NCBI RefSeq assembly: GCF_020360975.1
Contig: NW_025408680.1
Coordinates: 372,001 to 436,000 of the forward strand
DNA length: 64,000 bases
Origin: Hirsutella rhossiliensis
Lineage: Eukaryota; Ascomycota; Sordariomycetes; Hypocreales; Ophiocordycipitaceae
Direction: 5' to 3'
The notes beneath the pieces are model-generated. The model saw only the letters and a program-made list of their open reading frames with translations. It made no database searches and was not told the DNA's origin. Below, piece after piece: positions 46,430 through 58,559 of the stretch. The translations under genes were made by a program, and so were the position numbers. Positions within the stretch are counted from its first letter, which is position 1; the number at the start of each line of letters is the position of its first letter.

Positions 46430-47560
46430 GCGTAGTAGTATAAGTAGAGATAAAAATAGCGTTTATTATAGGGCGGAGCCCCTAAACTACCTAGGCCTAT
46501 TCCTTATTATCGTCGTTACCTTTATTATTATTATTATTATTATTATTATCCTCGTCGGCCTCCTCTTACTTATTAGCGGCGGCGGCGGCGCTCTTTAGCG
46601 CGCTAAGTCGGCCCTCTAGGCCTATAAGCTAGTTAGCGGCAGCGGCGGCCCTAGGGGTAGAGGGGCGGCGGCTAGCTCTAGCAGCGGTAGTAAGGGCGGT
46701 AGTAGCGGCGGCGGCGGGCACGGCTAAGGGGACCGCCGATAAGGTAACGGAGGCGGTGTCCCTAGTACTAAGAGAGTTAGTAGCAGAGGTAAGAGAGCGG
46801 AGGAGGGAAGAACCTACTTAGGGATAAGCCCCTAGCGCTCTAGGGCGCGGAGGTTATAGTAGGCGGCGGCGGCGGCGGTAAGGCGCTTCTTAGTAGCCCC
46901 CTATACCTACCCGTGCGCGCTGGCCTTTTAAGCTAACGCCGTAGCGAGTAGGACGGGAGGCGCCGCTTTATAAGCGCGGCCGGCACGCGTATACTAGTAA
47001 TAACTACCGCCGCGGCGGCGCCTAACTTAGTCGGCGTAAGGGAGCTCCTACGACGTATACTATATATAGGGGGCCGCGCGAGCGGCTCCGGCCTAGACCT
47101 AGCGCTTATACTTTAAGAGGTTAGCGGAAGACGTTTATTACGCTTACTTAACTATAGACTTATAGGGGTAGTAGAGATAGAGGCGGGGGCCGAGGGGCTA
47201 GGCGTTATAGGTAGCGGTAAGGATAGCGTTATTACCTTAAAGGGCGACGTAAGAGCGGCTAGCGCGGCGGAGGTATTAGTAGCGGCGGTAGGCGTAGTAG
47301 TAGCGGCGCGGGCGGGAGTAGCGGTAGCGGCGGAGCCGTTATTAGCCGCGCTTAGCACGGCGTCGACGAATAACTCTATATACTCTAAGAAAGAGGAGGC
47401 AGGGGAGGGGGAGGTAGATATATCTATCGCGGAAGTTAGTATTATAGATTACGGCCTCCTACTATATAGGGCGGGGAACTTATTAGTTAAAGTTATTATT
47501 ATTATTAGGGCTATTATTATTACTATAGCTATTACTATAAATATACGTTAATAGAGCGGC
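46430..47560 (-). pseudogene. antisense Ala/Thr-rich frame of gypsy copy 1
   Basis: Opposite to pol, between the chromodomain and the 3' LTR. The central part (47152-47358) is open: LSAANNGSAATATPARAAT continuing as Ala/Thr/Pro-rich sequence to SPFKVITLSLPLPITPS. Further left the same strand encodes Ala-rich segments and an Asn run from a (TTA)n tract at about 46518-46547. The second gypsy copy keeps the same frame (58560-59640). The region is GC-rich and CpG-rich, unlike the rest of the island. No known domain recognised. Confidence 0.55.
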
Positions 47561-47985
47561 CTATATAGCTAGGAATAAACTAATACCTTAGGTAGAGCGG
47601 AACCTACTTATTACTACTACTACTACGGTTAAAGAAAGAAGAGAAGGAAAGGGAAAAGAAAAAGGGGTTACCGCCTTATATACCCCTAAGTAAAAGAGGC
47701 TACCTAAGGCTAAGGGGACGGGTAACCTAAGGCTTATATAGGTCTAGGCTAGCCGCTGGCTACCTAAGGGCGTATATAATAGGTCGCGCCCTTATTTAAA
47801 CGGCTAGCTAGCTAATAAGTATAGAGCTTAGTTCTAGCTACCTAGGCTAATAAGCGCGGGGATAATAAAGCTAGTAGGGCTAGCATAATTAATAGGAAAG
47901 GGTAGGGTAGAGCTAGTAGTATAGGCCTAATAGTATAGAAGCTATTAATTAAGTAACGCCGCGCCGCGCTTAAGGGAGGGCATTA

Positions 47986-48132
47986 TATAAGAGTCTTTAA
48001 CTATTATAGGTTATAGGCTTAAGCTACGGCCTAAGCTATATAGTTACGTATAGAGGGCCGGATCCTATATATATATATATAAGCTAGCCGCGTATAGGAG
48101 AGCTCTATATAGCTTATTAATATTATCCTATA
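47986..48132 (+). repeat. 3' LTR of gypsy copy 1
   Basis: 147 bases, abuts the truncated copia copy B at 48133. Confidence 0.85.
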
Positions 48133-48300
48133 TACGGTTAAGTATAATAAAGATCTTATTTCTTTCTAAAATTATAATATATCTTCCTTAAAAGGTAATT
48201 CCTTTACTTTTATAAGCTTAAAGCTTACTATAGCGGGTAAATTTAAAGTTCCTAAACCTTCTTTATTAAATTCCTTTAATTTATTTAAGGTATAATTTTC

Positions 48301-48507
48301 TTAGGATATATATAGCTCTTTATTTTCTCTATTTAGTATAATATTTAGACCTAAGAAGTCTTTTATATCTCCTAAGATAGTAAAATCTAGGAATTTAGAT
48401 AATTCTTTAAATAATCTTTCTTTTATTATAGATTTAAAGGGCCCTACTATAAGAAAGTCGTCGACGTAAATTACTAAGGCTATACTATAGTCCTTATTTA
48501 TAAACAC
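48301..48507 (-). pseudogene. reverse transcriptase fragment of copia copy B
   Basis: Open piece of 68 codons with ALVIYVDDFLIVGPFKSI, the intact YVDD active site, then GDIKDFLGLNIILNRENKELYIS. The rest of RT continues to the right, about 48510-49300, with stops. Confidence 0.88.
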
Positions 48508-49555
48508 TCCTTTATCTATTAAAAGAGGAAGAAATCTAAGTTTATTTAGTATAATTTTTAAATAATTGTACTAGAGCTTAGGACTTTATTTTAGGCTATA
48601 TAATACTTTCTTTAGCTTTACTTTAATTTAACCGGTTTTATATAGGTCTAGGAATTTAGTTAATTTAATTCCTTTAGCTCTATAAGCTAATCTATATTTT
48701 AAATAATATTCTTTAAGAGCGTATTCTTTATAGCCTATAAGAAGATCGATATATACTTCGCTATCTATATCGGTATATATAAAGGCATTTATTATATCTA
48801 TTTATAAAGCTTCGAATTCGTAGATAATAGCTAAAATAAGTAGAATTCTAATAGATTTAGGTCTAGCTATAGTCGAGAAGGTATCTAGGAAATCTAAGCT
48901 ATAGATCTAGTTAAATCCCTATATTACGAAACGGGCTTTATATTTTATTATATTATTTTATCTATCCTTCTTAATAGTATAGACCTAGCGGCCTCTTATA
49001 GCCTCCCTATCCCTAGGGAGGTAGGAAAATTCCTAAGTTTTATATTTAATTAGCTAGATAATTTCCTTAATTATAGTATCTTTCTAAAATGCTATTTTAG
49101 GGCTATTTATTACCTATTTATAGGTCTTTAGAATTTTTAGATCCTAATTTTCTATACTAGCTAGAATTAACTCTATAAAATCGTAGTTTAGAAATAAATT
49201 AACGTTAGGGTATTCGATATAGTTAGAATCGAACCCTTCCGGCTTCTTAGGTAATTCTACTACTATTTTACTAGTAGTAGGAATAGGATCGTTATTTAGA
49301 GACTCTTCTTCTATAAAGGGCAAGGGACTTTTATCTCTAGGTTCTTTAGTAGCTTCCTCTATAAGGATATAGCTTTCTAGCTTATCTTTATTTAGAATAG
49401 AATTAAAATTAAAGGTATTATTACTACTAGAGATTTCTAGATTTTTTATAAATTTATTTTCTAGTATAGTAATATCTCTAAAGATAGTAATCTTTCTCTT
49501 AGAAAAATCCTAGATTTTATATATATTTTCTAAATAGCCTACTATTATTCCCTTA

Positions 49556-50252
49556 TATAAGAATATACCCTTATATTCCTATTTTACTATTATAAAGAAA
49601 TAATAGGCATAGGGAGGCTTTATAGAATAAGCTAGTAAAAAGAGGCTCTATAATACAGTCTAAGGGAATAACCCTTAAAAGACAAAGACCTCTACTAGAT
49701 AACTATACCTTCCTTTAGGAAAAGCGGGTCAGGATAAGCCTATCCTTATAAACAAAAATATGCATAAAATGCATAAGTCAATTACGAGCAGAACGGATAC
49801 CCTATTGCCTATTTTGGCCTAGCGGTTCCGAAGATATCCGCGATACGAGAATAGGTGGGGCATAGAATATTCTAGTTAAATCCACTACTTATACTAGAAC
49901 CCATAGTCTTACGTTAACTATCTCGCTACAATTAGACCACCTACTAAGTTAGGAAGATATACTATAGATAGAGCTTTTTAAGCACTATAGAATGTGCTAG
50001 AAAGCTAACTAATTGGTCTACTAGTAGGCGAGCAATAGTCTATAAAAGACGAAGGATTTCCCTAGGAGTAGTAGATTAAACAAGCAAGTTCGCAAGTATC
50101 TTTTGCAACGCTATTCTTTCAATATATTATTTAGCCCCTTATATACTCGTTATAAATTCCGGACGAAATCCTACCCTATACTCCTTCGACCGATCTTTCC
50201 GCTTACGTTATTAATTACCCGATTCTACGCTTATTGCTTATACCTTCTTATA
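49556..50252 (-). repeat. solo LTR, 697 bp, less mutated copy inside copia B
   Basis: Reverse-oriented copy of 39602-40297 with the same TATAAGAA...TTCTTATA ends and target duplication CCTTA (49551-49555 and 50253-50257). Copy A of copia is uninterrupted at the matching site (about 35795), confirming insertion. It still contains many CpA and TpG, for example in GCATAAAATGCATAAG, so it has suffered less RIP than its partner. Confidence 0.9.
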
Positions 50253-50448
50253 CCTTAAAAGCTCTATTATCTAGCTTATCTTTAGGGTCTTTATTCTTAT
50301 AATATATAAGGCTTCCGAAGGTCTTAATTTTATTTAAGGTCTCGAAGGGTAGTATTATATTATCCCTCTTTTCTATAGGACTTTTAAATCCTATCGTAGA
50401 ATACGGTGATCTATTATATAAATAGGTAGCTATTAAAATAGCTTCTCC

Positions 50449-50799
50449 CTATAGATATTTAAAAAGCCTAGTAGTAAATAAAAGAGCTTGTACTTTTTCT
50501 AATATAGTACGATTTATTCTTTCTATTCTACTATTAGATTCTAGCGTCTTAGGAGGACTAGAATTAAAGGTAATTCCTTCTTTTTCGCAATAGAGCTTTA
50601 TTTTATATATAAATTCTTTAGTATTATTAGAAAATGCTTCTCTAATCCTAGTATTTTTAGGGTTATTTTCTACCTTATTTTTAAACTCTAGGAACCTATC
50701 TAGAGCTTCTCCCTTTTTTCGAAGAAGGTATATTTCTAGATATCGGGTTCCTATATCTAGGAAAGAAATATAATAGTAATATTTATTATAAGTAAGCAC
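50449..50799 (-). pseudogene. integrase core fragment of copia copy B
   Basis: 116-codon open piece: YYISFLDIGTRYLEIYLLRKK (first Asp of the DDE triad), then NNTKEFIYKIKLYCEKEGI where the second Asp of the usual SDNGKEF is Asn, then ESNSRIERINRTILEKVQALL with the Glu region. The D-to-N change is a G-to-A change on the coding strand. Confidence 0.88.
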
Positions 50800-52714
50800 T
50801 TTAATTAGCCCCTAAATATCTAATACTATTTTTCTAAATAAGAATAAGACTTATATAAAGGTTATTTATTAACCTTATTCGTTGCTTTAGCTTTAATATA
50901 TATTTCGTATTACCTTATTTTATTTTCCTCTTTTAGAGGCATTTTTATATCCTTATTATATCTTTTTAATATTTCTAAAATAGCCTTACTATTTATATAC
51001 CCTAAGCGTAAGTACTAAGTATAAAAATCTATATCCTTTGCTTTTAAAGATATAATAAGGATTAATTAGCTTTCTAATAAAGGTTCTATAGGAATATAAT
51101 ATAATTTATTTCTAAGAAATCCTTTAGTAAGGACCTTAGCCTTATTATCTAATAAAAGGACTTTATTTCCTCCTATTAAGGCATAGGTATTATTAAAATA
51201 AGATTAGGATAGTATATTTACCCTTAATTTAGGTATATAAAAGCAGTCTCGAAGGATATACCTTTTTCTACTAGGAACTTAAATACTAAGTCCCCTTTCC
51301 TTTTACTAATATAAAGGAAGCTTTTCCCTAGTAAACTTTAGACTTAATTTCTTTATAGTTAATAAGGAAATTCTTATTAGATACTATATACCTAGTAGCT
51401 CCGGTATTATATATAAAATCAAAGATCCTTTTATTCTTATAACTAGGAAATCCTCTTTCTCTTACCTTTAAGACTAATTCCTTTATTTTAGGAATCGAGG
51501 CTTTTAGAGGTCCTAAAAGAGAGTCTTTATTAGCTTCTACTATAGGGGTAATTATAGAGGTTAAAATTACCTCTAAATCCTTAGACGTATATATAGGGGT
51601 CGGGGCCCTAGAGAGGTCTATAAGGTCGATATCTAGGTCTATATTTTCTTCTTATAAAGCTATATTTAAGACCTTATTACTATCTTCCGAATCGGACTCT
51701 AGCTTAGTAATTCGAGCCTTCCTTCTTTTGTTAGTAGTAGAAATACTACTAAAAGGGGATTTCTTCCTAGAAAAAGAAGAAGATTTTCTCTTCTTAGAAA
51801 TTCGAGTCCTATCGTCCTTTTTTCCTTTATTTAATACCTAATAAGCGGGAGCCTTATTCGGGTATAATTTATAGCAATTTACTATAAAATGCCCTGGTTT
51901 TTTATATTCCTTATAATAAGGAGTATCCGTAGAATTTCTATGGGATTTCTAAGGCTTCCTTTATATTAGGAAGGCTTTCTCCGAAGATTCGTCTATATCC
52001 TCTATTCTTCTAGCTTCGTCTAAAAGACTAGCTATAAGGGTTTTAAGGGTAAACGCCGTAGAATTATACCTAAGGCTCTACGTAATATTTATAATATAGC
52101 TTCTAAATTCCTTATTAAGGCAATTAAGAATCTATGCTATAAGAATAACTTCTAGAATTTCTATATTATAGGATTTTAAATCCTCGTAGATTTCCTTTAC
52201 CTTATAAAGGTATTTCTCTAAATTAAAGTCCGAGGGACTAAGATTAAAGAGCTGCTTAATAAGTAGATAATTCGACGAAAAGTTCGACGGATTATATAGC
52301 TTTTTAAGCTCATCCTACGCTTCTTTAGCATTTTTTAGATACCGAATTTATATTAAGGGACTATCTTTAACTTAAAGGAATATTATAGATAAAGCCTCCG
52401 TAGTCTATATATAAGTTACTTACTCTAGAGCAGTAATAAGCTTTTCTTTTATAAGGATAGCTTCTATCCTTATAGTCTATAAGGTATAATTTAAATTTCC
52501 CTTAAGTCTAGTAAATTCGTATTCTTTCTATCTACCTATTTTATATAAATTCGGTATTATTTCGTTTATAGGGATCGAGAAGTTTAGACGGGAGTTTAAG
52601 AGCGTAGGAAGGTAAAAGAAGTTAGGGGGAATTTCGAAAGGAATTTTAATTGAATATTTCGACGAGGAATTTTAAAGGTATAAGTAGTTAATTTCCCGGC
52701 TTAAAAGGAGTAAG
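50800..52714 (-). pseudogene. gag and protease relic of copia copy B
   Basis: Colinear with 36300-38260 of copy A. Protease about 51390-51420 (YNTGATRYIV-like, again DTG to NTG), gag to the right of it. Stops throughout. Confidence 0.8.
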
Positions 52715-52728
52715 CCGGGCTTATAACC

Positions 52729-53296
52729 TCTTAAGGTATATAAGCAAAAGCGGAATTTTAGGAAATTAAGGAATTACGTAAGACTACGTAATAGAGGGGA
52801 AGAAGGAGTATAAGGTAGGATTTTTAACGGAATTTATTAGTAGTATATTAGTATATAGAAGAGGTGTTAAAGTTAATAATTCTCTATCTATCTACTAGTA
52901 GATATACTATCTTATATAGATAATTATAGCTAAACGGAAGAACCTTTCGGGACTAGATTTAGGCTGCCGTATAGCCCTAAGACTAGGGAATTCCGTGATA
53001 CCTCGAGTGAATCTAGAAGTGTCTTAGTTCCACTAATATTCGTGTTTAAAGGAGGTTAGTCGTGCCGGTGTTCTTAAGAGGTCTTAGCTAGCATTCTAAG
53101 CTAGCTCTGTTCCTTCGATTCCCGATTATATAATAACCGGCAACCCGTTTAATGCATAATAATATATAAAATAACGAGCGATTCTTGCTCTATAGGATGA
53201 GATTTTGTCTATAATTAATATACTACTTATTAGCTTATATAATCGGGAGAGTATATTATAGCTGCTTTATTTATAGTAGGAATACTATTCCTTATA
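52729..53296 (-). repeat. 5' LTR of copia copy B
   Basis: 568 bases. Somewhat less mutated than the copies at 32784 and 38278 (for example it retains GCATAAT and TGCTCTATAGGATGAG). Confidence 0.88.
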
Positions 53297-54930
53297 AAAG
53301 GGGCATTATATTATTCCTATAGCTAGATATTAAGGGCGTATTTAATATAGCTAACTATAATAAGCTTATAAGGGAACTAGTACTTTAAGGATACTTTAGA
53401 TAGCTTATAAGCTTAATATAAAGCTTTATAAGTAATAGAAGATCGAACCTTTACTTTAATAAAAGGACCTTAAAGCTAACTTAAGTACTAATAAGAGTCC
53501 TTTAAGGCTCCCCCTTATCTTTAATCTTATTTTTATACTATATAACCCCTTTATATAAGAAGCTTAGTATAATTTATAGGATTTATATTATTAGCTTTAC
53601 CGATAATATAAATATAGTTAGTATTAAACCTAACGAGGCTATAATAGTAGTACGCTTAAAGGAGGCCTAGAAGGTATACGTAGAGTAAGTAGCTAAGTTT
53701 ATAGTTACTTTTAAACTATTAAAGAGTAAGTTAATATACTTTATATAAAGGAGATAAGCGATAACGATACTAGTCTACCTTAGGACTAACGTAGTAATAC
53801 CGGTCTAAGAGGCCCGCCTACTAATAGTTTAGGTATACCGGAAACTACGCTAAAAGGTATACCTAAAATAGCTCTAAGCGAAGATAAAGCGCTAGACTAT
53901 AGCCCTAACTAAGCTCGCGTTATCTATATAAGGCTATACCTTACTACGCGCTAAGGAAGTCTATAGTAAGGTAATCTAGTCTTTAATCTCTTATACTATA
54001 ATTATATTTTATAAAATAACGCTTATAAAAAGGAAACTATATAGGATTATATAGGACTTAGTATAAGATTAGTTAGCTTACCTCTAGGTAGTAATAAGCG
54101 CTTACCGCGCGACCTTAGTCTATTAAGTAAAAGTAAAGGTATAGGTACCCTTAATCGACCTTTACTTAAACTAAAGAATAATAGATACCCTTTAAAGGTT
54201 AAAGGATTTAGGGCTCTTAAGCTAAATTTAATATATATTTAACGCGGTCGCGGGTATACTTAAGAGGAGGCGACGCTAGAGAGTAAGTAAGCTCTTAGCG
54301 GCGCTACTACCTAGTAGGCCCCCCCTCGTAGAGGAGATAAGGGGGGTCTAAAGCTAAATAGGATTAAACGACCTCCTAAATAAAGCTAGGTCGCTTAAAA
54401 GGCTAAATAAGGAATAGGCCGCTTAATAGAATACTAAGGAAGATATAATTTAATAATACTAAACTACCTTTTACCCCGCTAACTTCCTACTATAGTTTAA
54501 TAAGGCAATAACGCTAGACCGTTATAAGGGCCTCCTTAAGTATATTAGTATAGTAGTTACTTAGATATATATAAGAAAGATCGGGCTTAATAACTTCCTC
54601 TTTAATTAATAGGTCCTTAATATAGTCTCGCTAATATATACCTATAAATAAAAACGGGATACTATCTACTATACGATAATTAACTATTTAGTAATAAAGG
54701 AGGTAAGAGAGTCCCTCTTAATATAGGCCTAAGATATAGGTAATATAAGAGCGGGCCTTTAAGAAAAAAAGATAGTAGCGCTACTAATATAATAGTTCCT
54801 CTACTTAAGTAGGTTTTATTAGTTCGACCTAGCCTAGAGGCTATATATAGATATACTAGATAATAGGGCTAAGGTCGCGCTAGAAATAAAGCGGCCTTAA
54901 CTAAGACTACCTTAGCTAACTACCTCCCTT
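53297..54930 (+). pseudogene. Tad-like LINE reverse transcriptase fragment
   Basis: Plus-strand frames give LDIKGVFNIANYNKLIREL (LDVKGAFD motif), SFISNRRSNLYFNKRTLKAN, KSPLRLPLIFNLIFILY (GSPLSPILF motif), FTDNINIVSIKPNEA (YADD box changed to TDN, about 53595-53625), FKLLKSK and, after 54400, a region like the C-terminal part of Tad ORF2 (RKIGLNNFLFN..VLNIVSLIYTYK). The endonuclease and ORF1 are missing, so the copy is 5'-truncated, as is usual for LINEs. It starts right at the end of the copia LTR. Confidence 0.75.
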
Positions 54931-57900
54931 ATTAAAGTAATTTAAGAAAAGGAGAGGACTTATAATAATAGGTCTATAGTATTAACTAAATTAGATTTAG
55001 ACTAAGCGTAAACCTCGCCGCTAAAACTATAGACTAAATAAAATTAATATAACTTAATTAAGCTAGCCTTAATAGCTATAAAACGTAACTTACTACTAAA
55101 AGACTATAACTAAATAAGACTTAACTTAAAACTAAACTAAGATAAAGCTAATAACTAGCCCTTAAACTATAACTTTAGCTTAACTTATTAATAGTAATAT
55201 TTACCTTAGTATTATAGCGGGAATAATAAGACCCTTCTAAGGTAGTACGCGGGGTATAAGAGGGAGTAACTTAAGACTTATAAGGAGTATAGGGACTACT
55301 ACTACTATAAGAAGCTTAATAACGACTAGCTAGGCCTAACCTTAAACCTAAAATAAAGCTAGTTTAAACGGCTAGCTTATAAGATAAAGTAATAACTAAG
55401 GTTTATACTAAGGTAAGACCTATACTAGTAGCGGCGTAGAGGCGTTTACTATAGCTTATACTATAACTATAGATTTAATTAAGGTTAAGACTAGCGATAA
55501 TCTTAGCTAAGACTAAACTATAATAACTATAAAGATACTACTAAATAAAGTTAAGAGCGTTAATAGGGTTAGTAAGCGATATAAGATAGGGACGCTTTAA
55601 AGCAGGCTTAGCGCTAAGAGAACTACTAAGCTATAACTTAGCGTTAGAGTTAATAAAGGGTAATATAGTAAGCTTCTATATTAGCTTTAAGATAACTATA
55701 GGTATAAGGATAGTAGCGGACTCCTTAGCCTTAGCTTTAAATAAACCCTTAGATATAATAGCTGCTTTACCCTTACTTTTACCCTTACCCTTTCCTTTAT
55801 TAAAAAGGGCTAGGGCTAGACTAGGCCTAATAAGGTTAAAACTACTACCCTTACTATTATAGTTATTATTAGTTATAGGATAGAAATAGTTAGCGAGATC
55901 GTTAACCGCTATAAGAGTCTTTTAAGTAACTAGGAGCGACTTAAGCTTAACCTAAGCTAAGGTCTTAATAGTATTACTAAACTTACTTAAGTGCTTTTCT
56001 AAGGACTTATATATATAGTAGGTATTATCTATAAAATAAGTAAAAGCTAAGGCAAGCGTTTTAATATTTTTAGTAACTATAGCTAGACTAAGGGTAGACT
56101 TACTTAACGCGCCCTTACCCTTAATAGTAGGGGCCTTCTAACTAATATATATATAAGTTTCTAGAATAGTATAGTAAAGGCGCTCCTATACTAAGCCTAT
56201 AATAGAGGAGGGGCTATTAACCTTAGACTAAGCTTAATAAAGGGTATAAGCGGCCTCCTTACCTTTAAAGGTAATCTAGAACTTAGATTAATACCGAACT
56301 TAGACTATACTATAATAAGGCGGGGTTACTTACTTAGTAATAAGACTAGTTAAAGTTAGCGTAAGCGATATACGCTTTAGCCTTTACGGCTAATAAAGTT
56401 AGTAAAAAGTATTAAAGGTAAGACTAACCTAAGATAGGACTAAGACTAATACTTATAGGACTAGTTTTAATAGCTAGCGAAGGACTTATAAGTAAGCTCG
56501 CTAGTAAGGCGCTTAATATATATAAAATAAAAGATAGAGCGTTCTAATCCCGCTATAATAGCGACTTTCTTATAAGGAGGGGGCTTTAAAAGAAGCGAGC
56601 CGCTACTACCTAAGTTAGCTTCCTAGTTAGATATAGCGACGCGATAGTAAACGAACTAAAAGTAGTATTAAGGAAAACTAAGGATATAAAAATAATATAA
56701 GTAAGGAACTAAGGCCTATAAAAGAAATAATAAATAAAGAGGTAAGAGGAGATAGGAATAAAACTATAGGGGGAGGGTAGGTATATATATACATAAGCTA
56801 GGCGCGTATAATTAATAACTATATAATAGATAGTAAATATAGGCCGCCGCGCCTTTAATTAAGAAGTTATATAGCTAAATAGGAACCGATTTTAATTAGC
56901 GGAGCTAGCTAACCGAATTTTAATTAGCTAGCCCTACCTAGGAGCGACCTATACCTACGCCCGGCCTAGTAACTAGATATTACCTACCCTACTAACTAAT
57001 AGATTAATAGGCTAACGCGGCCGCCGCCGCGGCTATATAGTAGTAATATAGGAGCTATAAAGAAGAGAGGCGCCTATAAGCTAAGCCCTTAAAGAGAGAC
57101 TACTACCTATAACCTTAGGCCTAAGCTAGCGAGCCTAGGCTACGGCCGCTTAAGATAATAGCGGCTATAGTATATAAGGGCCTACGCTAAAATATAAATA
57201 TATAGGAGAAGCCTATAATAGCTAGCGTAAATTTCCTATATACTATTACTATAACCTTATTTAAGGTAGACCTATATTAAAAAAAGGGAGGGTTTTCCCT
57301 TAAGTACTTTAGTTTTTCCCTCCTATTTAATATTAAAGTTTTAGATACCTTTAGCTAGGTCCTTAGTATAATCTTAATAATAATAATAATATATAACCTA
57401 GTTAAGTCCTTAGTAGTTTATATATAGCTATAAGGTATTATTTTTTTTTAGAATAAAAAGGATAAGCGCCTTAGCTAAGCTCTTTAACTCTTAGATTATT
57501 TTCCTTTTTATTATATCTTAGATTTAATCGTACAATACTTAGAGTTCCTTTTATAATAAAAGGTAAATTAGTTTATAAAAGGGTTCTATATTAAAGATTA
57601 AATTAATTAAGTAATCTATTTTCTTTTTAGCTAATAATAAGTTAGATTTATTAGCTAAGAAAGTATCTTTAAACTAATAAAGAGTTAATAGGATTTTAGC
57701 TTATTTTCCTTATAAAATCCCTTTATCTTTATCTTTATTTAATAGCGGGATTAGCTTAGGATTAAGTATTATTATATATACCCTTACCTTATTCTTATAT
57801 TCTTAAAAGAATCTATAAGGGTTTTTTAAGGTTTTACTATTTAATTAATACTTAAACTACTACTATTATTTCTATAAAATAATATAAATATATTTATCTT

Positions 57901-57989
57901 TTAAAGTAGTAATTAATAAAAAGATTAATACTTAATTATTTAGCGTTAACTATTATAGAGTAAGTAAAGGTATATATATAAGTACTATC
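54931..57989. other. 3 kb AT-rich RIP-mutated DNA, unresolved
   Basis: Moderately GC-richer patches with CpG alternate with AT-rich DNA. Minus-strand translation around 56700-55950 has protein-like runs (SSRLPLKVRRPLIPF) but no family is recognised. It may be another mutated transposon. A purine-rich GGGGGAGGGTAGG lies near 56770. Confidence 0.45.
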
Positions 57990-58136
57990 TATAAGATAAT
58001 ATTAATAAGCTATATAGAGCTTTTTTATACGCGGCTAGCTTACTATTATATATATAAGATCTAGCCCTTTATATATAACTATATAGCTTAGGCTATAGCT
58101 TAAGCCTATTACCTATAATAGTTAAAGACTTTTATA
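57990..58136 (-). repeat. 3' LTR of gypsy copy 2
   Basis: 147 bases, reverse complement of the LTRs at 41154-41300 and 47986-48132 with C/T and G/A differences. Confidence 0.85.
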
Positions 58137-58559
58137 TAATGCCCTCCCTTAAGCGCGGCGTAGGGCTGCCTTATTAATAGCTCCTATATAATTAAGCCTA
58201 TACTACTAGCTCTTCCTTACCCTTTCCCGTTAATTAAGCTAGCCTTACTAGCCTTATTATCCCTACGCTTATTAGCCTAGGTAGCTAGAACCTAGCTCTA
58301 TACTTATTAGCCGGCTAGCTATTTAAATAAGGGCGTAACCTATTATATATACCCTTAGGTAGCTAGCAGCCGGTCTAGACCTACGTAAGCCTTAAGTTAC
58401 CCGTCCCCTTTACCTTAGGTAGCGTCTTTTACTAAGGGGTATATAAAGTAATATCCCTTTCTCCCCCCTTCCCTTCTTTCTCTCCTTTCTTTAACTATAA
58501 TAATAATATTAATAAGTAAGTTCTACTTTACTTAAGGCGTTAGTCTATTCTTAGCTATA

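Larger units (their letters stand above)
41154..48132 (+). mobile_element. RIP-mutated Ty3/gypsy chromovirus (copy 1)
   Basis: About 6979 bases with LTRs 41154-41300 and 47986-48132, each 147 bases, TATAAGAGTC...TTATCCTATA. A purine-rich tract (AAGGGAGGG, 47972-47980) precedes the 3' LTR. Order gag, protease, RT, RNase H, integrase, chromodomain is that of chromoviruses. No matching target duplication is visible (CGTAC left, CGGTT right). The right side continues as copia sequence while the left side does not, so a rearrangement has occurred. Confidence 0.88.
48133..53296 (-). mobile_element. truncated RIP-mutated Ty1/copia element (copy B)
   Basis: Same family as copy A. It keeps the 5' LTR (52729-53296, 568 bases) and primer-binding site (CCGGGCTTATAACC, 52715-52728), gag, integrase and RT, but lacks RNase H and the 3' LTR. 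The left break corresponds to about position 34370 of copy A and abuts a gypsy LTR. A solo LTR is inserted at 49556-50252. Gag, integrase and RT align with copy A base by base except for C/T and G/A changes. Confidence 0.9.

Noticed and set aside
47152..47358. A host gene encoding an Ala/Thr-rich protein
   Set aside because: It lies inside the gypsy element and recurs in the second copy at 58690-58965, so it belongs to the transposon.
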